In this document: one piece after another, positions 18,669 through 27,159 of the stretch
How positions within the stretch are numbered: position 1 is the stretch's first letter
How the letters are laid out: each line of letters begins with the position of its first letter
Source of the DNA: Phenylobacterium sp.
GTDB lineage: Bacteria; Pseudomonadota; Alphaproteobacteria; Caulobacterales; Caulobacteraceae
Assembly: GCF_016124325.1 (NCBI RefSeq)
Contig: NZ_WGNY01000028.1
Coordinates: forward strand, 122,922 to 186,921
Length of the DNA stretch: 64,000 nt
Reading direction: 5' to 3'
Position numbers and translations under genes: made by a program
Notes under the pieces: model-generated
Told to the model about the DNA's origin: nothing
What the model saw: only the letters and a program-made list of their open reading frames with translations
The model's database searches: none

Positions 18669-19445
18669 ATGGACCTGAATCTCGCCGGCCGCACGGTGCT
18701 GATCACCGGCGCTTCGAAGGGCATCGGCGCGGCGGCGGCCGAAGCGTTCGCCGAGGAGGGCTGCCACCTCATCCTGGCCGCGCGCAGCGGCGCGGCGCTG
18801 GAAGCGCTCTGCGAACGCCTGCGCTCGGCCCGCCAGATCCAGGCCCGGGCCGTCCCCACCGACATCCGCGACCCGGCCCAGCTCGCCGCCCTGGCCGAGG
18901 CGGGCAAGGACGCCGACGTCCTGGTCAACAACGCCGGAGACATCCCCGGCGGCACGCTGGAAAGCGTCGACGAGGAGACATGGCGCCACGCCTGGGAGCT
19001 GAAGGTGTTCGGCTACATCAACCTCACCCGCGCCATCTACGCCCACATGAAGGCGCGCGGCTCGGGCGTGATCATCAACGACATCGGCGCGGCGGGCGAA
19101 CGGATGGACGCCGGCTATATCGCGGGCTCGGCGGGCAACGCGGCGCTCTACGCCTTCACCCGCGCGCTCGGCGGCAAGTCGCTGCGCGACGGGATCCGGG
19201 TGGTCGGCGTCAGCCCCGGGCCCGTCGAGACCGATCGCATCGTCACCCTGATGAAGACGGCCGCGGCCCGCCGCTTCAACGACGAGAGCCGCTACCGTGA
19301 GCTGATGGCCAACTATCCGCTGGGCCGTCCCGCCAAGCCCCGCGAGGTCGCCGACCTGATGGTGTTCCTGGCCTCCGACCGCAGCGCCTATACGACCGGC
19401 GCCGTGTTCACCGTCGACGGCGGCATCAGCGCCAGCCCGGGGTGA
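18669..19445 (+). CDS. SDR-family protein with degenerate active site
   Basis: 258 aa. The Rossmann motif TGASKGIG (residues 13-20) and the NNAG motif are intact, and the C-terminal FTVDGGISAS end is typical. The catalytic YxxxK is not: where YSASKAAL is expected the protein reads GSAGNAAL, replacing Tyr by Gly and Lys by Asn, and the usual Ser is Asp. It may bind NAD(P) without classical oxidoreduction, or use a shifted Tyr three residues upstream. Start ATG at 18669 begins MDLNLAGRTVLITG. An upstream in-frame ATG is unlikely. Confidence 0.85.
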   Translation: MDLNLAGRTVLITGASKGIGAAAAEAFAEEGCHLILAARSGAALEALCERLRSARQIQARAVPTDIRDPAQLAALAEAGKDADVLVNNAGDIPGGTLESVDEETWRHAWELKVFGYINLTRAIYAHMKARGSGVIINDIGAAGERMDAGYIAGSAGNAALYAFTRALGGKSLRDGIRVVGVSPGPVETDRIVTLMKTAAARRFNDESRYRELMANYPLGRPAKPREVADLMVFLASDRSAYTTGAVFTVDGGISASPG

Positions 19446-19545
19446 GCGTGGCCTTGGGAACACAGCTCCGGGCCGACGCCGCTGGGGCCTGTTCCCCGCG
19501 CTTGCCACGTCCCGGCGTTCCGTGAGACACGGCGCGCCTTCTCGA

Positions 19546-19662
19546 ATGAGAGCCCACCGAATGAACACGCACGACACACAGCCGAGCTGGGACCGTCTGA
19601 TGACGGCCGCCGCTCTCGTGCGCTTCGGCGGAAACCCCGGCGCACCCCCGATCAACCGCTGA
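19546..19662 (+). CDS. Possible 38-aa small protein
   Basis: A short frame from ATG at 19546 (or 19561) to TGA at 19660-19662 in the 263-bp gap between the SDR and a hypothetical gene. It ends GGNPGAPPINR. There is no strong SD. The codon choice is similar to genes here, but that is weak evidence at this length. Nothing else is seen in the gap. Confidence 0.2.
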   Translation: MRAHRMNTHDTQPSWDRLMTAAALVRFGGNPGAPPINR

Positions 19663-19708
19663 CGCCGGCGCTCCTGCAGGGTGCGCGGCGCACCCTTGGG
19701 AGCCAAAG

Positions 19709-20731
19709 ATGTTCTTCCCCGTCCTGGGCGTCGGCGCGGCGCCCGCACAGTCCGGACCGAGCGCCCTGCTGCAGATGGTGGCGGGCGAATTCGCGCCGCG
19801 CGTGGCGGCGCTGTGGCCTGCGCCGCATGGCGAATTCCTCGCCGCCTCGGCGGTGCGCCGCCATCTCGTCTGTCTCGGGCTCGCGCTGGGCCGCGAAGTG
19901 AGGCCGCTCGCCGACCGCCTGCTGGGCGGCCGGGTGCGCGAAGCGATCCGCCTGCTCTTGGCCCGCCCGCCCGCCGGCCTGGAGCGGCTGATGGGTCGCG
20001 CGGGCGAGGTGGCGTGGGACGCCGAGGCCTACCGCGCCGCGATCCGGCTGCTGGAGCGGCGCGCGCCCGCCAAGGTGCTGCGTCACGCCGAGACGGTGGA
20101 CGCGGCCCTCGTCCACCGCCTGGCCGGCATGCCCGAACCCATGGCCGAAGCGGCCGGACTGGCCGCCAGTCTGAGCCCCGAGGGCGTGCTGATGCTGCGC
20201 GAGGCCTATGAGGCGGTCGTGCTGCGCGACGGGCCGGTCGCGGCCCAGGCGGTGGCGGACGGCTGGGCCAGGGCGGTCACGCCCAAGGCGCTGTTCGAGG
20301 CCGTGCGCGACGACCTGACGCCCGAGCCGGCGCCGCCGCCGCATCCGGGCACGGCGCGGCTGCGGCCGCTGGCCACCAAGGCGGCGCTGAAGGATGCGGC
20401 GCGCCGGTTCCGCAACTGCCTGGCGGACCGCGGCTCGGACGCGGCCACCGGCTGGGCGGCCTTCTACGAATGGGAAGGCCAGCCCGGCGCGATCGTCTCC
20501 ATCAGCCGCGACCACGTGTTCGGCTGGCGGCTGGACGAGGCGCGCGTCCGCGGCAACGCGGCCGTGCCGGAGGACGTGCGCGAGGAGATCGTCTCCGAGC
20601 TGGCCCTCATGGGCGTGCACGTCGGCCGCAGCGGCTGGGCGATCGACCGGCTGCTGCGCGAGGACGTGGGTCGTGGCTATCGCTACTGGCCGGCGACCGA
20701 CGATGTGGCCGAGGCGTTCGGCGCCGACTGA
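19709..20731 (+). CDS. Hypothetical protein, PcfJ-like C-terminus possible
   Basis: 340 aa, not recognised with certainty. The N-terminal 200 residues are Ala/Leu/Arg-rich helices without membrane segments or signal. The C-terminal part (about 225-335) reads RFRNCLAD...AAFYEW...PGAIVSISRDHVFGWRLDEARVRGNAAVPEDV. This recalls the NC...Y...G...L pattern of PcfJ-like proteins, but a profile search would be needed to confirm it. Followed 55 bases later by a DUF6665-like gene on the same strand. Confidence 0.6.
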   Translation: MFFPVLGVGAAPAQSGPSALLQMVAGEFAPRVAALWPAPHGEFLAASAVRRHLVCLGLALGREVRPLADRLLGGRVREAIRLLLARPPAGLERLMGRAGEVAWDAEAYRAAIRLLERRAPAKVLRHAETVDAALVHRLAGMPEPMAEAAGLAASLSPEGVLMLREAYEAVVLRDGPVAAQAVADGWARAVTPKALFEAVRDDLTPEPAPPPHPGTARLRPLATKAALKDAARRFRNCLADRGSDAATGWAAFYEWEGQPGAIVSISRDHVFGWRLDEARVRGNAAVPEDVREEIVSELALMGVHVGRSGWAIDRLLREDVGRGYRYWPATDDVAEAFGAD

Positions 20732-20786
20732 TCCATCGGCGCCGGGCGCTTCCCACGCCCTTGCCATCGGCGCCGTGGCGGCCAAC

Positions 20787-21110
20787 ATGGCGGCCATGTC
20801 GTCGTTGCGCATGCCCCAGAGCCTTTCGACCCGGCTCAAGGTCGAGACCGGCGAGGCCATCCTCCGCTACGAGCTGCTGGAGGAGCAGGCCCATTCCCTG
20901 GGCCGGGCCGGCCGCAAGGTCGAGGCCGCCCTGGCGGCGCTCAGCGAGCATCCGGGCGGGGAGGGCCGCGCCGAGGCGTTGCGGGCGGCGGCCGACGCCG
21001 TGTGGGGCTTCTTCGTCCAGCGCGAGGTGATGGGCCTGCGGGACCGCGCCGCGGTGATCGCGCAGTATGGCATTCCGCGCGAAGTGCTGGCCCGCCTGGG
21101 CGCGCGCTGA
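20787..21110 (+). CDS. DUF6665-like small protein
   Basis: About 107 aa, all helical, with LSTRLKVETGEAILRYELLEEQAHSLGRAGRKVE then FFVQREVMGLRDRAAVIAQYGIP. I associate this pattern with DUF6665, a cytosolic family of unknown function, from memory only. The start is uncertain: ATG at 20787, 20796 and 20811 and a GTG at 20775 are all in frame, and none has a good SD. It follows the 340-aa gene and precedes a DUF1993 gene. Confidence 0.6.
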   Translation: MAAMSSLRMPQSLSTRLKVETGEAILRYELLEEQAHSLGRAGRKVEAALAALSEHPGGEGRAEALRAAADAVWGFFVQREVMGLRDRAAVIAQYGIPREVLARLGAR

Positions 21111-21176
21111 ATCGGTTGGCTTCCGCAGGGCGATCCGGGCATAGCTCGGCCGAACAAGCCGCTTCGGGAGGGCCCC

Positions 21177-21701
21177 ATGTCGATCTCGCTCTATGACTGC
21201 ACCGTCCGGTCGTTCCTGCAGGTGCTGGGAAGCGTCTCGGGTTTCCTGGAACGCGGGCGGGCGCACTGCGAGGACAACGGCATCGATCTGGCGGGCGTGG
21301 TCGAGACCCGCATCTTCGACGACATGTTGCCTTTCCGCTTCCAGCTTGTCTCGGTGGCCCACCACTCGCTGGGCGCTATCGAGGGCGCCAGGGCCGGCGT
21401 GTTCCGGCCGCCGGGCGGCTCGGGCATGGACCTCGACTACACGGGCCTGCAGGGCCTGGTGACCGACGCCAAGGCCGCGCTCGAGGCGCTGAGCCCCGAC
21501 GAGGTCAATGCGCTGGAAGGCAAGGACATGGTCTTCGAGATCGGTCCGCGGCAGATGCCCTTCACGGTCGAGGGCTTCCTGCTCAGCTTCTCCACGCCCA
21601 ACCTGCATTTCCACGCCACGACCGCCTACGACATCCTGCGCTCCAAGGGCGTGCCGCTGGGCAAGCGCGACTACATGGGCCAGATGCGGCTGAAGGCCTG
21701 A
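21177..21701 (+). CDS. DUF1993 family protein
   Basis: 174 aa. Matches the DUF1993 pattern: N-terminal MSISLYDCTVRSFLQVL, the central RIFDDMLPFRFQLVSVAHHS, and the C-terminal FLLSFSTPNLHFHATTAYDILRSKGVPLGKRDYMG. DinB-like helical bundle is likely (conserved His residues), but the biochemical role is unknown. SD GGGAGG lies about eight bases upstream. The GST gene starts seven bases after its stop, so the two are probably cotranscribed. Confidence 0.85.
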   Translation: MSISLYDCTVRSFLQVLGSVSGFLERGRAHCEDNGIDLAGVVETRIFDDMLPFRFQLVSVAHHSLGAIEGARAGVFRPPGGSGMDLDYTGLQGLVTDAKAALEALSPDEVNALEGKDMVFEIGPRQMPFTVEGFLLSFSTPNLHFHATTAYDILRSKGVPLGKRDYMGQMRLKA

Positions 21702-21708
21702 GGGCCCG

Positions 21709-22341
21709 ATGCAGCTCATCGGCCAGTACGATTCCCCGTTCGTCCGTCGTGTGGCCATCGCGCTGCGCCTCTACGGCATCGCGTTCGAGCACTGGCCGTG
21801 GTCCACCTTTGGCGACGCGGACAGGATCGCTCCGTTCAATCCGCTGCGCCGGGTTCCGACCCTGGTGCTGGACGACGGGACGGTCATCGCCGACAGCTGG
21901 GCGATCATCGACATCCTGGACCAGATGGTCGGCCCCGAACGGGCCCTGATCGCCGCCTCCGGGCCCGACCGGCTGGAGGCCATGCGCCTGATCGGGCTGG
22001 CGGCCGGCGCGGCGGACAAGAGCGTGGCGCTCGTCTACGAGCGGGTGCTGCGAGACGCGCCGCTCGAGGCCTGGGTCGCGCGCTGCCGCGGCCAGGTGGG
22101 CGGCGCGCTTGACCTGATCGAGGCGGCGCGGGCCTCGCGCGCCTCGCCTTGGCTGTTTGGCGACCGGATCGGCCACGCCGACATCATCCTCGCCGCCGTG
22201 GGCCGGTTCGTCGGCGAGGCGCTGGAGGGCGTGTTCGACATGGGCGCCTGGCCGGCGCTGGCCGCGCACTGCGCCCGGGCCGAGGCGATGGCCGAATTCC
22301 AGGAACTGTCCCAGCCGTTCAAGGTGGCCGCGCCGAAATGA
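21709..22341 (+). CDS. Glutathione S-transferase family protein
   Basis: 210 aa. Thioredoxin-like N-domain (about 1-78) with QYDSPFVRRVAIALRLYGI, the cis-Pro in RRVPTLVLDDG and the glutathione-binding DSWAIIDILDQ. An all-helical C-domain follows. Residue Ser9 in YDSPF could be the catalytic residue (beta/theta-like type). The substrate is not deducible. It is the last plus-strand gene of the block lying between ilvH and ilvB, and converges on ybaK. Confidence 0.88.
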   Translation: MQLIGQYDSPFVRRVAIALRLYGIAFEHWPWSTFGDADRIAPFNPLRRVPTLVLDDGTVIADSWAIIDILDQMVGPERALIAASGPDRLEAMRLIGLAAGAADKSVALVYERVLRDAPLEAWVARCRGQVGGALDLIEAARASRASPWLFGDRIGHADIILAAVGRFVGEALEGVFDMGAWPALAAHCARAEAMAEFQELSQPFKVAAPK

Positions 22342-22419
22342 GGGCGCCGCGCTCGGGGGCGCGACTACGTGGCCCTCCGGAGCGGCGGGAATCTCCATCC
22401 TTGCCCGACGCGCTTCGCC

Positions 22420-22890
22420 TCAGGTCACGAGCGCTACGATCGCGCCCAGCGCGCGGACCAGATCGGCGGGCGCCAGGCGCGCCTGCAGGCCGCGCTGGCC
22501 GGCGTTGACGAAGGCGGCGGACAGGGCCGCGGCGTCCGAGTCGATCACGGTCGGGACCGCCCGCTTCTGGCCGAACGGGCTGACGCCGCCCACGCGATAG
22601 CCTGTGATCCGCTCGGCGTCGGCGGGCTTCATCATCTCGGCGGATTTTGCCCCCAGCGCGGCGGCCAGCTTCTTCATCGAGACTTCGCGGTCCGAGGCCA
22701 GCACCACGCAGGCCGGCTTGCCGTCGGCCTTGACCATCAGGGTCTTCAGCACCTCGCCGGGCGGAACGCCGAGCGCCTCGGCCGCCTGCAGGCCCACCCG
22801 CTCGGCGTTGGGATCGTAGTCGTAGCTCGCCAGCGAATAGGCGAGGCCCGCGCGGTCGAGGGCGAGCGTGGCGGGGGTCGTGCGGCTCAT
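22420..22890 (-). CDS. ybaK: YbaK/EbsC-family aminoacyl-tRNA deacylase
   Basis: 156 aa. Segments LKTLMVKADGKPACVVLASDREVSMKKLA and YRVGGVSPFGQKRAVPTVID match the YbaK/ProX editing fold. The family hydrolyses mischarged Cys-tRNA(Pro) in trans, acting in the cytosol with prolyl-tRNA synthetase. ATG at 22890 is chosen because it begins MSRTTPATLALDRAGL; the upstream extension is Arg-rich and unlike the family. It lies 32 bases after the GFA gene stop on the same strand, so it is probably a downstream member of the ilvB transcript. Confidence 0.88.
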   Translation of the reverse strand: MSRTTPATLALDRAGLAYSLASYDYDPNAERVGLQAAEALGVPPGEVLKTLMVKADGKPACVVLASDREVSMKKLAAALGAKSAEMMKPADAERITGYRVGGVSPFGQKRAVPTVIDSDAAALSAAFVNAGQRGLQARLAPADLVRALGAIVALVT

Positions 22891-22922
22891 CTTCCAGCGA
22901 CGTCTGCGTCGTTCGGGGGAGG

Positions 22923-23330
22923 TCAGGCCGGGCCGGCGCCGGGATAGGCCGGCCGGTCGTCGTCGATGGGCCACCATGCCGCCCGCGAGGCGGCCTGGAT
23001 ATGGAAGCCCACCTCCAGGCCGGTATCGCCGTCCAGGGTCCCGGCGCGAAGACGCAGGGCGCCCAGGGCGTCATCGCGCTGGCTGAAGATCGGGCCGCCG
23101 CACGCGCCGCAGAACACCCGTCGCTTGCCGGGCGTGGCGCGGTGTTCGCGAAGCACCTCCTCGCCCTGGAGCAGCCGGAACGCCGAGGCGGCCACGGGGA
23201 TGTTGGCCGCGAACGCCGAGCCCTGCGCCTTGCGGCATTGCCCGCAGTGGCAGAGCTGGATCGGCGCCAGCGCCCCCTCGACCTCGTAGCGCACGGCCCC
23301 GCAGAGGCAACCGCCGCGCCGCGCCGGCAT
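22923..23330 (-). CDS. GFA-family zinc protein (CENP-V/GFA domain)
   Basis: 135 aa. GGCLCGAVRYEVEG, CHCGQCRK and FCGACGGPIF give the Cys-rich zinc-binding pattern of the glutathione-dependent formaldehyde-activating (GFA) superfamily. Most members bind zinc, but few have a proven reaction. Start ATG overlaps the ilvB stop (ATGA), so it is translationally coupled to ilvB, an unusual partner. The DDRPAYPGAGPA tail is ordinary. It is followed by ybaK. Confidence 0.88.
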   Translation of the reverse strand: MPARRGGCLCGAVRYEVEGALAPIQLCHCGQCRKAQGSAFAANIPVAASAFRLLQGEEVLREHRATPGKRRVFCGACGGPIFSQRDDALGALRLRAGTLDGDTGLEVGFHIQAASRAAWWPIDDDRPAYPGAGPA

Positions 23331-25120
23331 CAGACGAGCCGCTTGCCGGCGTCGTCGATGATCGCGCCCAGGTCGCGGGCCTCCTCGGCCAGGATCATCT
23401 CGTTGTGCGCCTTGCCGGACGGGATCATCGGGAAGCAGTTCTCTTCCTTGGTGACCCGGCAGTCGAACAGGACCGGCTTCCTGACCGCGATCATCTCGGC
23501 GATCTTGTCGTCCAGCTCGTCGGGATGTTCGGCGCGCAGGCCGACGCAGCCGTAGGCCTCCGCCATCTTCACGAAGTCGGGCAGCGAGGCCGAGTACGAG
23601 TGGCTGTAGCGCTCGCCGTGCAGCAGCTGCTGCCACTGGCGCACCATCCCCATCCATTCGTTGTTGAGGATGAAGATCTTGATCGGCAGGTCGTACTGAA
23701 CCGCCGTCGACATCTCCTGCATCGTCATCTGCACCGAGGCGTCGCCCGCGATGTCGATGACCAGGCTGTCCGGGTGGGCCATCTGCACGCCGACCGCCGC
23801 CGGCAGGCCGTAGCCCATGGTGCCCAGGCCGCCCGAGGTCATCCAGCGGTTCGGCTGGTCGAAGTGGTAGAACTGGGCCGCCCACATCTGATGCTGGCCC
23901 ACCTCGGTGGTGACGTAGGTGTCGAGGTCCTTGGTGGCCGCGTAGAGCCGCTCGATGGCGTACTGCGGCTTGATCAGCTTGCCGTCGGGCCGATAGCGGA
24001 ACGACTGGCGCGCCCGCCACGCGTCGATCTCCGTCCACCAGTCCTTCAGCGCCGTCTTGCTGACCGACAGGTTGCGGCTCTTCCAGGCGGCGATCAGGTC
24101 TTCCAGCACGCTGCCTGCGTCGCCGACGATGCCGATGTCGGCGCGCACGTTCTTGCCGATCGAGCTGGCGTCGACGTCGATGTGGATCTTGCGCGAGCCG
24201 GGCGCGAAGGCGTCGAGGCGGCCGGTCACCCGGTCGTCGAAGCGCGCGCCGACGGCCACCATGACGTCGCAGTCGTGCATGGCGTTGTTGGCCTCGAAGC
24301 TGCCGTGCATGCCCACCATGCCCAGCCACTGCGGGCTCGACGCGGGGAAAGCGCCCAGACCCATCAGCGTCGAGGTGACCGGCGCGCCGGTCAGCTCGGC
24401 CAGCTCGCGCAGTAGCAGCGCCGCCTTCGGTCCGGAATTGATGACGCCGCCGCCGGTGTAGAGGATCGGCTTCTTGGCCTTGGCGATCAGCGCGGCGGCC
24501 TCGGCGATGCGTCCGGCGTCGCCCTTCACGCGCGGGGCATAGTTGTGGGCGTGCTTCACCTCGGTGGGGCCCTGGTAGGCGCCCTTGGCGAACTGCACGT
24601 CCTTCGGGATGTCGATGACCACCGGGCCTGGGCGTCCGGACGTGGCGATGTGGAACGCCTCGTGGATGATCCGCGGCAGGTCGGCGACGTCCTTCACCAG
24701 ATAGTTGTGCTTGGTGCAGGGCCGGGTGATCCCGATGGTGTCGCATTCCTGGAAGGCGTCGGTGCCGATCAGGTGGGTGGCCACCTGGCCGGTGATGACC
24801 ACCATGGGGATGGAGTCCATCAGGGCGTCGACGATCCCGGTGACCGCATTGGTCGCGCCGGGGCCCGAGGTGACCAGCACCACGCCCGGCTTGCCGGTCG
24901 AGCGCGCGTAGCCCTCCGCGGCGTGGGTTGCGCCCTGTTCGTGGCGAACCAGCACGTGCTGCAGCCGCGGCTCGGCGAACAGCGCGTCGTAGATCGGCAG
25001 CACCGCGCCGCCCGGATAGCCGAACAGCGTGTCCACGCCCTGGTCGAGAAGGGCGCGCACCACGATCTCGGCGCCGGAGATCGTCGTGGTTTCGGCTTCG
25101 ATCGTCTGGTGGGCGGACAT
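23330..25120 (-). CDS. ilvB: Acetolactate synthase large (catalytic) subunit
   Basis: 596 aa ThDP-dependent enzyme condensing pyruvate with pyruvate or 2-ketobutyrate, the first common step of Val/Leu/Ile synthesis. Catalytic Glu in [19 protein letters not shown]-domain motifs in the middle ([17 protein letters not shown]), and the ThDP/Mg motif [12 protein letters not shown]...[11 protein letters not shown] are all present. Preceded by a leader peptide and terminator that form an attenuator (25145-25246), so expression should respond to charged Ile, Leu and Val tRNA. The regulatory subunit gene ilvH is displaced. Confidence 0.97.
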   Translation of the reverse strand: MSAHQTIEAETTTISGAEIVVRALLDQGVDTLFGYPGGAVLPIYDALFAEPRLQHVLVRHEQGATHAAEGYARSTGKPGVVLVTSGPGATNAVTGIVDALMDSIPMVVITGQVATHLIGTDAFQECDTIGITRPCTKHNYLVKDVADLPRIIHEAFHIATSGRPGPVVIDIPKDVQFAKGAYQGPTEVKHAHNYAPRVKGDAGRIAEAAALIAKAKKPILYTGGGVINSGPKAALLLRELAELTGAPVTSTLMGLGAFPASSPQWLGMVGMHGSFEANNAMHDCDVMVAVGARFDDRVTGRLDAFAPGSRKIHIDVDASSIGKNVRADIGIVGDAGSVLEDLIAAWKSRNLSVSKTALKDWWTEIDAWRARQSFRYRPDGKLIKPQYAIERLYAATKDLDTYVTTEVGQHQMWAAQFYHFDQPNRWMTSGGLGTMGYGLPAAVGVQMAHPDSLVIDIAGDASVQMTMQEMSTAVQYDLPIKIFILNNEWMGMVRQWQQLLHGERYSHSYSASLPDFVKMAEAYGCVGLRAEHPDELDDKIAEMIAVRKPVLFDCRVTKEENCFPMIPSGKAHNEMILAEEARDLGAIIDDAGKRLV

Positions 25121-25144
25121 GGGGGCGAACCTGGGCTTAAGGGC

Positions 25145-25170
25145 AATAAAAAAGGCCCGCGAGGGGGCCT
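25145..25170 (-). terminator. Attenuator terminator upstream of ilvB
   Basis: On the minus strand AGGCCC, loop CCTCGC, GGGCCT, then a run of six T (25153-25148): a canonical intrinsic terminator 25 bases before the ilvB ATG. An alternative pairing exists upstream: GGGCGACC (25222-25215, the last leader codons) with GGTCGCTC (25182-25175), eight pairs with one G-U. A smaller CTGAC/GTCAG stem (25191-25206) lies between. Confidence 0.88.
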
Positions 25171-25210
25171 GGACGAGCGACCGGTCGGTCCTGACGGCTA
25201 GGTCAGTCCG

Positions 25211-25246
25211 TTACGGTCGCCCTACGAGTACAAGAATCTTGCGCAC
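25211..25246 (-). CDS. ilvB leader peptide (branched-chain amino-acid sensor)
   Basis: GTG at 25246 starts an 11-codon frame reading (M/V)RKILVLVGRP then TAA at 25211. Five consecutive codons are Ile, Leu, Val, Leu, Val, the three end products of the pathway. GGGAAA lies a few bases before the GTG as an SD. A terminator follows 41 bases after the stop. This is the classical layout of transcription attenuation, in which ribosome stalling on ILVLV prevents the terminator. Located 45 bases after the miaA stop, so the transcript may start within miaA. Confidence 0.85.
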   Translation of the reverse strand: MRKILVLVGRP

Positions 25247-25291
25247 GAGATTTCCCGCGATTGATCGTCTTGGGGCTTTCGCATGTCGCGC

Positions 25292-26221
25292 TCAGACCGT
25301 CAAGCCGGGGTTGAGCGCAAGAAACTGCCTCCAATGGTCGCGGGAATCGAGGCCGGACAGCCGCGGCCAGTCCGCCATCTGGCCGCGCATCCAGGTCGTC
25401 TGGCGCTTGGCGTAGCGGCGGGTCTCCTGCTGGGCGGCGGCGAGCGCAGCCTCGAGGTTCGTCTCGCCGCGCAGGTGAGCGGCAAGTTCGCGAACGCCCA
25501 CGGCCTTCATGGCGGGCAGGTCGGGATCGAGGTCGCGGGCCATCAGCGCGCGGACCTCGTCCAGAGCGCCCTCGGCGACCATCCGCTCCAGGCGCGCGTC
25601 GCAGCGGGCGTAGAGCGCCGCCCGCGGCGGATCGATCGCCACGGCCCTCCAGCTTCCGGTGGGCAGGGCCCCGGCGGCGCTGGCCTGATGGTCGGTGAGG
25701 GAGACGCCGGTGGCGACATAGACCTCCCAGGCGCGGCTCAACCGCTGGCGGTCGCCCGCCGCGATGCGGTCGGCCGCCGCCGGGTCCACGCCCGCGAGGC
25801 GTGCGCGGAAGGCGTCTTCCCCCAGGGCCTCGAACTCGGTCGCCGTTGTCCGGCGCAGATCGGCGGCGATGGCTGGGATCTCGGCCAGCCCCTGGGTCAG
25901 CGCCCGGAAGTAGAGGCCCGTGCCGCCGCCGACGACGACGTCGCGCCCGCGCGCGCCGATGTCGGCGATCGCCGCGCTCGCCGCGCGCAGCCATCGGCCC
26001 ACCGACCAGCCCTCGGCCGGATCGACGGTTCCGAACAGGTGATGCGGGGCCCGCGCCGCCTCCTCAGGGCTGGGCCCGGCGGTCAGCACGCGCAGGCCCG
26101 CATAGAGCTGCATGGAGTCGGCGTTGACGATCTCGCCGCCCACAGCCTCGGCCAGGGTGAGGGCCAGCGCCGACTTGCCGCTTGCGGTCGGTCCGGCGAT
26201 CAGCCAGATGCGGCCGGTCAT
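25292..26221 (-). CDS. miaA: tRNA dimethylallyltransferase MiaA
   Basis: 309 aa. Transfers a dimethylallyl group to A37 of tRNAs reading UNN codons. P-loop GPTASGKS (residues 10-17), the substrate-binding [16 protein letters not shown], the catalytic-pocket [10 protein letters not shown] and the [16 protein letters not shown] segment near the C-terminus are all visible. ATG at 26221 begins [10 protein letters not shown]. It overlaps by two bases the ATG of serB on the other strand. The ilvB leader begins 45 bases downstream; i6A/ms2i6A modification by MiaA is known to influence attenuation in other bacteria. Confidence 0.96.
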   Translation of the reverse strand: MTGRIWLIAGPTASGKSALALTLAEAVGGEIVNADSMQLYAGLRVLTAGPSPEEAARAPHHLFGTVDPAEGWSVGRWLRAASAAIADIGARGRDVVVGGGTGLYFRALTQGLAEIPAIAADLRRTTATEFEALGEDAFRARLAGVDPAAADRIAAGDRQRLSRAWEVYVATGVSLTDHQASAAGALPTGSWRAVAIDPPRAALYARCDARLERMVAEGALDEVRALMARDLDPDLPAMKAVGVRELAAHLRGETNLEAALAAAQQETRRYAKRQTTWMRGQMADWPRLSGLDSRDHWRQFLALNPGLTV

Positions 26222-27110
26222 GGAACTCGTCCTCACCCTCGTCAGCCCCGACGCCGGCCTGGCCGGCGCAGCCGCGGATCGCGCGCAGGCAGCGCTCGCA
26301 GGCGCGGGCGTCGCCGTCAAGCCGCCGCGCGCCCTCGGGCCCGGGGCCTATGAACTGCCCCTGCTGGCCGACCGCGAGGCGGCGGAGTCGGTCGTCCACA
26401 CCGAGCTGGACGGCCAGCCGGTCGACATCTGCATCCAGCCCGCGGCGGGGCGGAGGAAACGGCTGCTGGTGGCCGACATGGATTCGACGATCATCAATGT
26501 CGAATGCCTGGACGAGCTGGCCGACTTCGCGGGCCTGAAGGCCGAGATCAGCGCCATCACCGAGCGCGCCATGCGCGGCGAACTCGCCTTCGAGGGCGCA
26601 TTGCGCGAGCGGGTCGGCATGCTCAAGGGCCTGCCCGCGACCGCGCTACAGCAGGCCTACGACCAGCGCGTGCGGCTCAATCCCGGCGCGCGGACGATGG
26701 TGCGCACCATGGCCGCGCATGGCGCGCGCTGCGTGCTGGTCTCTGGCGGCTTCACCTTCTTCACCTCGCGTGTCGCCGAGGCCGCCGGCTTCCAGGCCAA
26801 CCGCGCCAACACCCTGATCGAGACGGCCGGCGCGCTCACCGGCGAGGTGGGCGAACCGATCCTGGGCCGCGAAGCCAAGCTGGCCGCGCTGCAGGAGGAG
26901 GCTGCCGCGCTGGGCGTCGAAGCCTCGTCGGCCCTGGCGGTGGGCGACGGCGCCAACGACCTCGCCATGATCCAGGCGGCGGGCCTGGGCGTGGCCTATC
27001 GCGCCAAGCCGATCGTGGCGGCCCAGGCCCATGCGAAGATCGACCACGCCGACCTGACCGCGCTGCTCTACTTCCAGGGCTACCGGGCGGACGAGTTCGT
27101 TACGGATTGA
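26220..27110 (+). CDS. serB: Phosphoserine phosphatase SerB
   Basis: 296 aa. Last step of serine synthesis, removing phosphate from O-phosphoserine. An N-terminal ACT-like region (1-75) is followed by the HAD core with DMDST (nucleophile Asp86, acid Asp88), the Ser motif in LVSGGFTFF, the conserved Lys in NTLIETAG...KLAAL and the [23 protein letters not shown] signature, which marks SerB. Start [11 protein letters not shown] at 26220 overlaps the divergent miaA start. There is no separate intergenic promoter region. Confidence 0.96.
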   Translation: MELVLTLVSPDAGLAGAAADRAQAALAGAGVAVKPPRALGPGAYELPLLADREAAESVVHTELDGQPVDICIQPAAGRRKRLLVADMDSTIINVECLDELADFAGLKAEISAITERAMRGELAFEGALRERVGMLKGLPATALQQAYDQRVRLNPGARTMVRTMAAHGARCVLVSGGFTFFTSRVAEAAGFQANRANTLIETAGALTGEVGEPILGREAKLAALQEEAAALGVEASSALAVGDGANDLAMIQAAGLGVAYRAKPIVAAQAHAKIDHADLTALLYFQGYRADEFVTD

Positions 27111-27159
27111 AGCGGGCTTTGATTTCCCTGCCGGGCCCGAACGCCGCTAGAGCCGCGCC

